From Hexactinellida sp. DTS-2022 (taxonomy: Eukaryota > Porifera > Hexactinellida), in the NCBI GenBank assembly GCA_028753945.1, contig JAPNXP010000001.1, forward strand, positions 11,336,501 through 11,400,500: 64,000 bases of DNA, given 5' to 3'. The position numbers and the translations under genes were made by a program. Of the stretch, positions 47,001 through 55,448 are shown one piece after another. The notes under the pieces were generated by a model that worked only from the letters and a program-made list of their open reading frames with translations, searched no databases and had not been told where the DNA came from. The stretch's first letter is position 1, and each line of letters starts with the position of its first letter.

Positions 47001-50000
47001 TCCTCTTTGCCGCGCCTGGTGAAACGCTGTGTGAACTAATAACTACGTATGCAGGTGTATACACAATTCAATAGATACTATATGTAACATAGAAATACAA
47101 GATAGTATTGATAATTGTAAATGTATAATCAGTCAACTTTAACTCACAATAAGATAACAGAGTATCTAGTATACGAAATAAGTACCATACCAAGAGCCCA
47201 ATAATAATAATACCCTACCAGATCGAGTAATTAGGAATTCATTTCTCGTAAGGAGATTCATTGTCAGGATGCTCCACGTCACTTTCCGAATCCGATTCAT
47301 TAGACCCGCGAGGTTTGTGGTGGATGCAGCAACATTTCGATTTCTTCTTTCCCATGTGCTCATTGTCGATAACGTCATCGGACCACTTAATCTCCTTCTT
47401 AGGTTTACTCTTGAGCACTATTACCTGTTTGGGATCTTCCGGCTTTGCCTTCTTTGGAGTGGCGGTAGTAGTGCTGCTGCTAGAGGAGGTTGTTCTCGTG
47501 GCCATAGCTATTCTTATGCTTAGTTTAAAGCTAATACAGTAAATAAATATGTAATATGTAGTAGATTATAGAATCAATTCAGTTGATATAAGTTATGATA
47601 TACAATCTGAAATAAATGTTGGAATAGTTCCTTTAAATTAAAAACTGGGAGGAATAAATATATAAATAGAGAAATAACAAAAGCATATACTATTTGTAGA
47701 TAAAGCTACATTAGAAATATTATTAAGGAAGAAATGCGGACAGACAGTCAGGGTCTTGGTAACAAATATTTGGAAATAGAGTTTACTTGGAAATAGCTGA
47801 TAACTTATGACATAAAGTATGGCCTACTATAATACGGCTATACTGCTGCCGAATCATAGTAGAAAATAAGAGTCCAGTCAAAACTGGACTCTTATTTTCT
47901 ACTATGATTCGGCAGCATGTATAGCCGTATTATAGTAGGCCATGCATAAAGGTATAAAATATACATTTCGTCCCCAAAGGAATCTCGGTATATATACGCA
48001 CTGGTTAAATCACAGTATTGAAACAAATTATGGGATATGTACAGAAATTGGTTAGTATATTCAACTAAATAGTATATGCAATGCAATTATTTTTCGAAAT
48101 AAGTAATATACGGTGCTTCTTAGATTGCTCATTGCTTATAGTCTTAGATTCCTCCGGTTTAACGGGTGATATAAACGTACGTATAGACTATTCCTATCGA
48201 CTCCGCTTATTAGAGTCACCAGCGAATCAGTCATTTAATTAATTCATTTAGACACTTTAATAGGTACATCTGAAAGGGTTACTAATTTTGTTATGATAAA
48301 TCACTACATGCTATGATCAAAACATAACATGTAAAAATTATACCCTCGACAATTCAATGTCATTGTTTTTAATAAATAAAAGAAGAGTCACTGAGTGATC
48401 CGACTCTTTGGAAAAATTTATTCTCTATTTATTCTCCGCTTAATTGTAAAAAATTTCGTAGGATTTATAGGGCGGAATTACATAAAATACATTTTGGCTT
48501 AATTGATTTCGGTTAAAAGATTTCTCCGCTTAATCGGGTCAAAGCAACTGGTCCCGAGGTGACTCTATTAAGCGGAGTCGACTGTATACATATTTATGTA
48601 TCTCTCTCTCTATCTATCTCATGCCCGGCAAAAGCAGTTAATAAAGTGGTAACTGTGACGTTAGAGTTGTCAAGTAATTGGCCTGACCACTTGATAAAAG
48701 TGGTCAGGCCAAGGCCATGGAAAATCAGTGAAATCACGGCATGCATTTTTTGCAACATGTTTTTTTACAGCATGCTTTTTTTGCAGCATGCTTTTTTGCA
48801 GCATGCTTTTTTACAGCATGCTTTTTTGCAGCATGCTTTTTTTGCAGCATGCTTTTTTACAGCATGCTTTTTTTACAGCATGCTTTTTTGCAGCATGATT
48901 TTTTCATTCAAATTTTGCCCGTCCCAACTCCCCCACTTATAGAGGTAGCACTGTATTTGCATATGAATAGCCTTTCTAATCTCTAGAAATACTTTCAATT
49001 TGATCAATTTTGATATACTTTATTTCTCTTTTTCTTATATTCTCTATATTTCTATCTTTTCTACAACTTTAATAGTTCTATACTACACCCGCTTACTTAA
49101 CACAGTGGCGGATCCAGACATGTTGAAAAGGGGGGGCCCAAGAAAAATGCGAGCGTAGCGAGCAACTTACAAGGGGGTCTGAGGGATAAACCAGATTTTT
49201 TTTAGTTATATACACTCAGAAGTCATTTTAAACGCTAATTTCTTTATAAGGAGCCATAGTTCAAACTTGAAGCTGAAGTTTCTTAATTATTTTGTCAATT
49301 TCAGTTTCGAAGGGGGGGCCCAGGCCCCCTGGATCCGCCTCTGTAACATCTCTAATTTATATTTATTATCTAATTCTCAACCTGATCTCACTCGAGCTCT
49401 GGCGAGTGAGAATTGGATGCTATGGCGCGCGAAACGCTTGTGCTCTTCTTCTATACCCGAAGAGACCATTGGCGCATACAAGAAGGACATTTCCACACCT
49501 AGTCTTGCCTGTATTTTAACTATTTTATTAATTGTTAGCGGAGTTGAGATAAACCCAGGCCTGAATGAGCAATTGTGATTTTGGCGGTTTCTTGTGAAGT
49601 TGAATTCCCACAAAATTTTTATCAAAATCGGACAATACTTTGTCCGACAGGTCAGCTATATGACTCACCCCTTAATAGGAACCAGAATAATCCCATAAAC
49701 GAATCCAACCCATCTATTTAGTATGTCCAATTATAACCTTGGATAAGCACACGCTTTGGATATAAGATATGTAGCGTAGTTAAACTGATCTTATAGTACA
49801 TACAGATACGTATAATATAAATATATAATTAGACTGAACCTACCTGTGTAAGCGTCTGTACACGAACAGTTATAGCTGAGCTGTGTGGGCTCACATACCC
49901 CGTTGTTCCGACAGGGGGGAGGCTCACAGGGACTGAATACAGACTCGCAGCGGACTCCCGTGTAGCCTGTCGGACAGCTGCAGAGAGAGGTGTCGGATAT

Positions 50001-53000
50001 GAGACAGGTGCCGCCGTTCTGACAGGTGTCCAGCTCACAGGAAGCACAGCTGCCCTCTAATAACAACAACATAGTAATTCCTCTAAAGTGAGATAAACAC
50101 TAAAAGGGATTCGATGAAACAAGACAATCAATAATACAGTAGAACCTCGTTAGTACGAACACCAGGGTCCGTGAAAAAGCCTTATCCGGAATTCGTATTA
50201 ACAAATATTTGTATTGAAAAAGCATTGAAGGGGACTGAAATAGTGTTCGTACTAAGAGACTCTACTGTAATACAGTATCAATATAATATAGATATATGTA
50301 CGTACAGAGAGTACACTATGTAATTAGTATAAAAGGGAATACCGACATTTCGATACATTAGTTGGGTTTTATTAATGTATCAAATGTCGGTATTGAGTAT
50401 AAAGCTATATAATACCAATTAGTACTGTATCAGATGGACAACTACAAATAAAGTTGCAGATGGAGTTGGCGAGTATAGAGTCACAAGGGGGATCACACAC
50501 TGAGTCGGATTCACACTGACTGCTTGAGATTACACTGTAAAAATAAGTATAGTATTATAGCATAATCATTAGTATACAAGGAATTATCCAGGAGCGCGAG
50601 ACGCTCCTTTTGGAGCATGATTTTTGGAAAATTTTAATTAGGAGCGCGAAAATTTGGAATCTTCTCCTATACTGTAACATTAATCTGTGATTTAGGCGTA
50701 TGTAAATTGGATCTGACCAGGATTAGGAGCGTATTTACAAATGGCTGTATAATACACTGTTAGTATACACTCACCTACCAAACTATTCGTACCTATCAAT
50801 AATCTATACGTTCATTTGGTGCATTAACCAACATTTCAATAGAAGTACACAGTAAATTGGGTTTCGAAATGATGACTAGTAAATATGTAAATCAGGATTA
50901 ATAAATTTTTTAAAAATTATTGAAACTTCAAGTATTTTTGAGATGTTAACCAAATTACTAGATAATATAAATAACAGCTAAAATTTGATAAAAACGTTAT
51001 AACAAAGCTGTTGTAATAAATTAGTTGTAACATTAAATATAGAGTTACAGCAGTCCGGGTTAACTAATTAGTATCCGCTTGCAAACAGCACATAGTCTGA
51101 TCTCACCTGTTGTTGTTGTTATAGGCCGGCAGTATAGCATTGAGGAGGCGGGGCGAGTCCAGATAGACTGGGCTGCTGAGACAGCCTCTGCAGGAGGAAT
51201 TGGCAGGCAAGCTCTGGTCGTAGCCAAGTGTTATTACACTCCCAGCAGAGTACACAGTGTTAATAACCGCGTCTATAAGGCAGTGCAATATATACTAATA
51301 CAGTGGATGCCGGTTATAAGCACATCGTCGGGAACTGCACTTAATGTGCTTATAACCGGCATGTTCTTATAACCGACATAAATTATATATGGTATATGGC
51401 AACCGTTTTTCAACAGTGTTCTTATATCCGATATGTTCTAATAACCGGTGTGCTTATATCCGACATATACTGTATAGCACAGCTAGGTACCTGTGTACAC
51501 CCCGACCTGGTCCCCATCCAGCAGTAGCATCAGGAGGCTGCGAGACCTGACTAGCAGCAGGGAGTGGGGAGCGGAGTCGTCTACAGGAACAGCTGATTGG
51601 GCAACCGGCAGCTGTCCGATCTGCATACGTAGGAATCCGTCTCTGAGATATACAAGCAGAGTCCCCACATGCACCAGCAGGCAGTCCCTCACTCTACGGA
51701 GTATATCGTATTATAGGCATGCAGTGGAGAGAATGGTTAATCAGTCGGTTAATCGAATAAACACTAGAGGATAATTAATAAAGTGATTTGGCACTAAAAT
51801 AGAATGGTATGCATAGGGTTACTAAGCATTGACTTCTTCCCGTGGTTCTCTCACTATCTGGAGGCCCTGTCGGAGTCTGGACAGGACCCGCTCCCTCCCC
51901 AGGACGCTAATCAGCGTGTCCACAGTGGGACCCTTGTAGCAGCCCGACAGCGCTGTCCGTAGGAACGTGAGCAGCTGCTGGCAGCTCAGCCCCAGACCGG
52001 CGGCCCACTCTGAGTAGTCTGTCTGCTCGCCTGAGGCCGGCTGCTCGAAGCGGCTGATCGCGCTGCGGAACAGCTGGAGCAGAGCGTCCCCGGACAGGGA
52101 GTCCGCGTGTGCTAGCAGGAGCGCGGGACCGGGGTCCCTCCAGAAGTAGGCGTGCTCAGAGGGGATCTCCTTAAGCAGCACGATGCGGGTAGGGAACGCC
52201 AGCAGCACCTGTTCCAAGTAGTGCCTGCTCCTGAGGTGCTCTGGGGCAGCCGGAAAGTAGTCCGTCTGAGAGAGCAGCTGCTCCAGCTGAGTCACCAGTA
52301 CCGCGCGGAGCGTATCGTCAGATATCATCCTCTCCAGGTGCATCTTGTTGAACCAGCCGAGCTTCCTAAGAGAGACCCCCGCGTTGCTAGTGTGGATCCC
52401 GTCCAGGTCGAAGCTCCCAATGAGCTGCTCGCGCGAGAGCACCTCCCCGCCCTGCTTGGGTCGGTAGGTGATGAGGGAGACCGCGTTTATGAGCGCCTCG
52501 GGCAGATAGCCCTCCTCGCGGAAGAACTGTATGCTGGTGTCTGCGCGGCGCTTGGAGATCTTGGTTCTGTCGGTCTCGTCCAGCAGCAGCGGCAGGTGCG
52601 CGTAGGTGGGCGGGTCCCAGGCGAGGAACTGGTGCAGCAGCACGTGCAGAGGGAGGGAGGAGATCCACTCGGAGCCCCGGAGCACGTGGGTTATCTCCAT
52701 GAGGTGGTCGTCCACAACGTGAGCCAGGTGGTAGGAGGGGAACCCGTTTGACTTCATCAATATGACGTCATCTATTCTTGAGTGATCGAAGCTCATTGCG
52801 TTGAAGACTTTGTCTTGCACATAAACGTATCCTGTTTCCGGGGTTTTGAGTCTGACCGCGTGGCTGGAATCCTCTGCCCTCTTGCGAGCCTCTGAGGGGT
52901 CCATGGCTCTGCAGATGCAGCGCTCCTGCTTCTTAAAGGTGGGAATAAATATGTCTCGTTTGGGAGGACAGAAACAGTGGTACGCATTATTCTCCAGCAA

Positions 53001-55034
53001 CAGCTGCTCGGAGTACTTGCTGTATATGTGGAGTCGTTGCGACTGGTAGTAGGGGGCATGGGGCCCGGGGTCAGGGAGGTGCGGCCCCTCGTCGAACTCT
53101 AATCCGAGCCATTTTGTAATCGAGAGCAAGTTCTCGACAGATCCGGGCACTGTTCGAGTAGGATCAGTGTCCTCGATGCGTAATACAAACTGCCCCTTGT
53201 TCTGCTTAGCGTATAAGTAGTTGTAGAGAAGAGTGCGGAGTCCGCCGATGTGCAGCAGACCGGTGGGACTCGGGGCAAACCGGAGTCGATGCATTAGAGC
53301 TATTGCCAATAAGGAGTTTGTCAACAAGAATGCAAACTACAATAAATCAATAGAAAAAGATTCCATAACCAAGGATACCTTGTAACTGTACATGGAAAGC
53401 AATAGGAAATCCAATACTATTTATTAGTATATAATTATCCGAAGTCCAGTTCAATATGCGGGATAAACTAAATCGGGCAAAAAGCAATGCCCCCTGTGAG
53501 GCTCGAACTCACGACCTTCAGATTATGAGACTGACGCGCTAACCAACTGCGCCAAGGAGGCATGCATAGTAATAAAAGTTGATTTATACTCCCTTATCAG
53601 TTTGAATGACAATTACCTGGTTCGAAGCTGGAAATATAAAAGTGAATAGTTGGAGTTAGTCGTCCCAGAGACAGGGAATGATATATAGGACGATATCTTC
53701 TGAAATGTGTATGTGGCATTCGAATAAGGTAGGTCAGGACAGCTAGCTTGTACTGTGGAGGCTGGAGGAGGAGACAGGGGGATAGGGCCTTGTGAGACCA
53801 GGTTATCTATGCAGAATACTGCTGACTGTCTTGAGTATGGAGTCTGGAGACATAATGCAAAATGTCAATTATTAAAACAATAAGAGTTTCTGTGTCCAAC
53901 ATTAATAAAGTAATTTTCTACGCAACATATGTGATTCGAATTCAAGAAAGTAATTACAAATTGCTCCGTACAGATAGATCCCCATAATCTAGTATGGAAT
54001 AATAATAATATTATAATAGTCCCGTAACATTAAATCCTCGAAATCCTAGGGTACTGAAACAGGTACTCAGTATGTTATTATCCAACAACAAATAATTTGG
54101 GAATTACGATGTAAGGGCTATTATAGTCATATATCAGATCGCGATTTTTTTGAGGATCGAAGTCTGATAGAATATTCTCTAGCAACGACCCGATACTTTT
54201 TCTGATAAATAACAATGGCCAATTTTGTATAATGTCAATAATTAATTTCTTAATTATCAATAATTGAAAAACAACCTGAAATTTAATTAAATCATAAATT
54301 TTCACATTCATGCGAGCATAAGACGAGGCCTTTTGGCTCAAAATATAGGACCAAACTTACTATATATACAGCCAATATCTACCTGATTTAACTAACAAAG
54401 GACCGTGAAAAGGATCCTAGATTCCTAGAATCCTAGATTCTTAGAGAATCTCAGGATTGGGATCGGATCCTTTTTAGGATCTACTAATGCCCTGCAAATA
54501 ACTTACTACCTGTATATCGACTGCTGTAATATCTCCCAAAGTGAGAGTCCCTGTCCCCGGCGGGAGAACAGCTGCTCCTGTGACAGCAGCCTCTGCAGTT
54601 GCTCCGCTAATTACAACAGCAAGCTCTCCAGTGCTCAGACCGTCTATCTGAATACTGTAGCGCACACCTGGAGACACAGGTGTGGACACCTGCAGCTGCG
54701 CCGAGTGAGAGGAGTTGGCTAGCACAAGTGTAAGTCTGCTGTCGCTGAGTCCGATGTAGAGAGCGGACTGGGAACTGTTGTAGAGCAGTATAGTGCCCTG
54801 AGGGTTGTAGAAGAGCAGGCGGAACGAGATGGAGTTATTCAGCGCTATCCCGGGCAGCTGTACAGAGGCGGCATTAGGCACAAATAGAGCACAGGTGAGA
54901 TGCGAGAGCGAACAAACTGAAATAGTATAAATAGTATAGTATGTAGGTGGCATTAGGAAGTAATTAATCATTGTAATATTGAATGCAGACAATAGCTTAC
55001 CAAGGAGAAATAGAGCGAATACACACCTGGTCAT
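38088..55034 (-). CDS. CRB: Crumbs-family polarity receptor, 2156 aa, 12 exons
   Basis: Apical transmembrane organiser of epithelial polarity. Exons (high to low): 55034-55001, 54916-54510, 53843-53617, 51693-51491, 51272-51107, 50534-50426, 50054-49844, 45196-44741, 44686-43238, 42922-42704, 41438-41238, 40876-38088. All introns are GT-AG and the 6471 nt close in one frame. Order is signal peptide ([11 protein letters not shown]), laminin-G 1 and 2 (exons 2-5), 18 EGF repeats (exons 6-9), laminin-G 3 (exons 10-12), 21 EGF repeats, a membrane helix, and a 35-residue tail. The tail carries NEYSPAETE, like the FERM-binding GTYSPS motif, and ends EETLI, like the PDZ-binding EERLI of Crumbs. Many EGFs have DIDEC/DINEC calcium-binding starts. 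Unlike fly and human Crumbs it opens with laminin-G. Introns 3, 7 and 10 contain other genes. Eight EGFs are near-identical. Confidence 0.92.
40920..41080. mobile_element. Pogo-type MITE in Crumbs intron 11
   Basis: Ends cagtagaacctcgttaatac / gaattaatgaggttctaccg with TA on both flanks. Same subfamily as 28631, 33137 and 50137. Confidence 0.85.
41516..42661 (+). CDS. CDK20: Cyclin-dependent kinase 20 (CCRK), 381 aa
   Basis: Ser/Thr kinase acting in ciliogenesis and cell-cycle control by phosphorylating the RCK/ICK kinases. Near-N-terminal [16 protein letters not shown] is the Gly-loop; VALKKI holds the catalytic Lys; [13 protein letters not shown] is specific to CDK20; [10 protein letters not shown] and DFGLARV are the catalytic and metal sites; [17 protein letters not shown] is the activation segment, lacking a CDK2-like Thr160. 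[11 protein letters not shown] and [15 protein letters not shown] follow. The human protein is 346 aa; here a Pro-rich, then Lys/Asn-rich tail is added (ends [10 protein letters not shown]). The Met at residue 4 (MESYEILG) aligns with the human start. It is intronless, lies antisense within Crumbs intron 10 with 77 bp upstream and 42 bp downstream of the CDS, and its AATAAA overlaps the last codons. It is GC-rich relative to the surroundings. Confidence 0.96.
   Translation: MANMESYEILGRIGEGAHGVVFKAKHVQSGYHVALKKIALRKIEDGIPNNILREVKTLTALEEHPNIVRLFEVFPHGMGFVLVFEFMLSDLSEVLRDHRVLLSEPQIKCYMVMLLQGVAHCHKHSIIHRDLKPANLLLSSSGHLKIADFGLARVHCLAEERPQYSHQVATRWYRSPELLYGAREYDEGVDLWGVGCILGELINNSPLFPGENDIDQLCRVTRILGTPNERVWPGLSDLPDYKKITFPDLPPIPLHKIVPDAAPLALELLESFLVYASRRRLPAASALMHRYFFSDPAPAHHSQLPSPRPAAPKRDLFQMFSSAEFDPSLLTHPSRIPYQTAAVTTPTQTRRAGPEERAGQPKQTGAKETTGKKSNNKNNKV
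42650..42655 (+). promoter_or_regulatory. AATAAA polyadenylation signal inside the CDK20 coding end
   Basis: The hexamer spans the Asn-Lys codons just before the last codon and TAA (42659-42661). Only 42 bp separate the CDS from Crumbs exon 10, so cleavage probably falls in that gap. Confidence 0.6.
43342..44425 (-). repeat. Eight-copy 135-bp tandem array encoding EGF repeats of Crumbs
   Basis: Within Crumbs exon 9, eight 45-residue units of the form [16 protein letters not shown]... differ at only a few positions (NN/NA, Q/L, one AEYTG, one NNGL with YKC). The high DNA identity implies recent amplification or gene conversion. The antisense strand is also open for over 400 codons as a by-product. 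Confidence 0.95.
45427..46905 (-). CDS. LRRC71: Leucine-rich repeat protein LRRC71, 492 aa, intronless
   Basis: Recognised by the family's layout. An N-terminal [20 protein letters not shown] segment is followed by LRRs of the ribonuclease-inhibitor type ([62 protein letters not shown]). Then comes the diagnostic [14 protein letters not shown], a basic Ser/Lys linker, and the C-terminal block [19 protein letters not shown] with [13 protein letters not shown] and [11 protein letters not shown]. Human LRRC71 (about 559 aa) shows the same blocks in the same order. Family distribution suggests a ciliary role, but no molecular function is established. ATG at 46905. It lies on the same strand as Crumbs inside its intron 7, so it needs its own promoter and must escape or survive splicing of the host transcript. 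Confidence 0.92.
   Translation of the reverse strand: MRKKSEKLKTPNPAQEDTEDDSAYTPKGIFPEDFTRLLRREGMFEIPIVTRPNVQDEKPPSSNSTRTEDSTSLASYKLVPNREYTSPRVEVSYESEQDLSTLRHFSFRGYKLSSQLLQLLASCFPLCPQLQTLSLWSVGLTEATLSELSRLCAGLPALRRLVLDGNPVPEGDFSALLSQERSLLETLSLRACALSAEQCVAIGAALRRNKTVTFLNLSNNNLDDSRGVAVSRGLRTNRTLHSLSLAGNALTDVTAEFFAKSVLQEFPLTHDEIVERRTLVFASLTTESGHAREQADSPTKLGPDKGSPSPGPDRTSSVKLARATAQKGAVSSKNIPRDEKSAKVTDKAKSKPLDSAKKRGGGSKMAKRAQEQVDTDKQDVFEYANPLLEKVSMRDKQIFIPGNMTLLSLNLSYNLLSIEGVSALLAAVAWQAAEPKNPYKPGLLRVSLRSNLFSEEEAVCAELRTLLGKQNPLSAARETAGETTQDEEGEGK
47239..47505 (-). CDS. PPP1R11: PP1 inhibitor-3 (PPP1R11), 88 aa, intronless
   Basis: Small, heat-stable, disordered inhibitor of protein phosphatase 1, conserved to yeast (YPI1). 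The core [28 protein letters not shown] matches the family signature VxWxxDTVDNEHMGRRSSKCCCIYxKPR, including the PP1-docking region and the CCC cluster. A Ser/Thr-rich N-terminus and acidic [14 protein letters not shown] tail flank it. Human is 126 aa; the shortened C-terminus lacks the His/Cys-rich second part, so the last residues could differ if a small 3' exon exists. ATG at 47505. It lies in Crumbs intron 7, on the same strand, 333 bp upstream of LRRC71's start. Confidence 0.88.
   Translation of the reverse strand: MATRTTSSSSSTTTATPKKAKPEDPKQVIVLKSKPKKEIKWSDDVIDNEHMGKKKSKCCCIHHKPRGSNESDSESDVEHPDNESPYEK
47820..47943. mobile_element. 124-bp near-perfect palindrome: minimal MULE-family foldback
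   Basis: The two halves (atggcctactataatacggc ... gccgtattatagtaggccat) are almost exact inverses and share their ends with the 2419-6580 MULE and the 3200-3995 foldback. Flanks acataaagt and gcataaagg suggest a 9-bp duplication (7 of 9). It lies in Crumbs intron 7. Confidence 0.85.
48196..48584. mobile_element. Pogo-type MITE enlarged by an insertion
   Basis: Left end atcgactccgcttattagag and right end ctattaagcggagtcgactg are inverse. The middle is about 390 bp long against 100-160 bp for relatives, so it contains added sequence. Confidence 0.6.
48741..48905. repeat. Minisatellite TTTTTTGCAGCATGC
   Basis: About ten units of 15-17 bp, each an AGCATGC box separated by T6-T8. Overlapping open frames are artefacts of the repeat. 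Confidence 0.9.
49103..49343. mobile_element. hAT-type MITE (CAGTGGCGGATCCAG)
   Basis: Inverse ends cagtggcggatccag / ctggatccgcctctg with G-rich/C-rich subterminal blocks. A possible short duplication (taaca) flanks it. It lies in Crumbs intron 7. Confidence 0.75.
49390..49578 (+). pseudogene. Retroelement N-terminal remnant with a 2A-like motif
   Basis: The frame ends [16 protein letters not shown]...stop. A run of Leu/Ile followed by SGDVExNPGP-type 2A sequence is the usual N-terminus of several invertebrate non-LTR retroelement proteins. Here the Asp is missing and the final Pro is Leu, so ribosome skipping is not expected. No reverse transcriptase follows. Confidence 0.45.
50137..50267. 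mobile_element. Pogo-type MITE in Crumbs intron 6
   Basis: Ends cagtagaacctcgttagtac / gtactaagagactctactg with TA flanks. A second small palindrome (aataccgacatttcgataca / tgtatcaaatgtcggtatt) lies next to it at about 50338-50396. Confidence 0.83.
51301..51472. mobile_element. Pogo-type MITE filling Crumbs intron 4
   Basis: Nearly identical to 34803-34976, TA on both flanks. Intron 4 is 218 bp (51273-51490); without the MITE and one TA about 44 bp remain. Confidence 0.9.
51822..53294 (-). CDS. EARS2: Mitochondrial glutamyl-tRNA synthetase, 490 aa, intronless
   Basis: Charges tRNA-Glu (and often tRNA-Gln) in mitochondria. Class I signature 1 [17 protein letters not shown] (HIGH equivalent HIGG) is at the N-terminus, [10 protein letters not shown] follows, [23 protein letters not shown] is the GluRS active-site block, and TKISKRRAD is the KMSKS equivalent. 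The C-terminal anticodon-binding half resembles EARS2. The chosen start is the ATG at 53294 ([12 protein letters not shown]). That leaves almost no targeting peptide, so a short upstream exon or a non-ATG start is possible; an acceptor-like TTATTGTAG lies just upstream. Cytosolic EPRS has a different layout. It is nested on the same strand in Crumbs intron 3 together with a tRNA gene. Confidence 0.93.
   Translation of the reverse strand: MHRLRFAPSPTGLLHIGGLRTLLYNYLYAKQNKGQFVLRIEDTDPTRTVPGSVENLLSITKWLGLEFDEGPHLPDPGPHAPYYQSQRLHIYSKYSEQLLLENNAYHCFCPPKRDIFIPTFKKQERCICRAMDPSEARKRAEDSSHAVRLKTPETGYVYVQDKVFNAMSFDHSRIDDVILMKSNGFPSYHLAHVVDDHLMEITHVLRGSEWISSLPLHVLLHQFLAWDPPTYAHLPLLLDETDRTKISKRRADTSIQFFREEGYLPEALINAVSLITYRPKQGGEVLSREQLIGSFDLDGIHTSNAGVSLRKLGWFNKMHLERMISDDTLRAVLVTQLEQLLSQTDYFPAAPEHLRSRHYLEQVLLAFPTRIVLLKEIPSEHAYFWRDPGPALLLAHADSLSGDALLQLFRSAISRFEQPASGEQTDYSEWAAGLGLSCQQLLTFLRTALSGCYKGPTVDTLISVLGRERVLSRLRQGLQIVREPREEVNA
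53488..53561 (-). tRNA. trnM-CAU: tRNA-Met (CAU), elongator type
   Basis: A 74-nt cloverleaf read on the minus strand. Acceptor pairs GCCTCCT with AGGGGGC plus discriminator A; the D arm has the A box TTGGCGCAGTTGGTTAGCGC; the anticodon loop is CTCATAA with anticodon CAT; the T arm has the B-box GAGTTCGAGCC. There is no intron. The features match eukaryotic elongator tRNA-Met rather than the initiator. It lies in Crumbs intron 3 between exon 3 and EARS2. Confidence 0.97.
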
Positions 55035-55448
55035 CCACACTATCCTGTCCACGTGTCAATAGATGATAACTAACAGCTGTGAACAATAAAATATAAGGAG
55101 TGAATACACAAAAATCACCGATCCCAAATAGAAAGCAATGGGAAGGGGGATCCTTGGGATAATTCAATATAATTGTAAGCAGAGAAAGAGTAACATGGAA
55201 CCAGGAATTCAAAATACGTAACAATTATTAGAAGAAAGGCGACTCGTCGTAAGAAATTGAAATAAGCAATATTAGAATAGTAGGAATTGCAGTGATTCTG
55301 AAGAGCAGATAAACTAGAGTACGTAAAGACAGCTATAAGAATGATAAAATAACTAACGCATAGGGAAGTGCGTATAAGGAATGGAATAGGAGGCGAATGA
55401 TATAGCTGATAAGAGTGCTAAGTGATCGGGTGGCAAAAGAGATTTTTG
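55035..55448. other. Spacer between PCM1 stop and Crumbs start
   Basis: AT-rich, no repeat recognised. It must contain the Crumbs promoter and the PCM1 3' untranslated region. Confidence 0.5.

Noticed and set aside
48559..48986. Two overlapping frames rich in FLQHAF / FAACFF
   Set aside because: Produced by the T-run plus GCAGCATGC minisatellite.
49844..55034. A separate laminin-G/EGF gene ending before PPP1R11
   Set aside because: Exon 7 ends in mid-EGF module with a good donor, and exon 8 completes the module in the right phase, so one Crumbs gene is the simpler reading.
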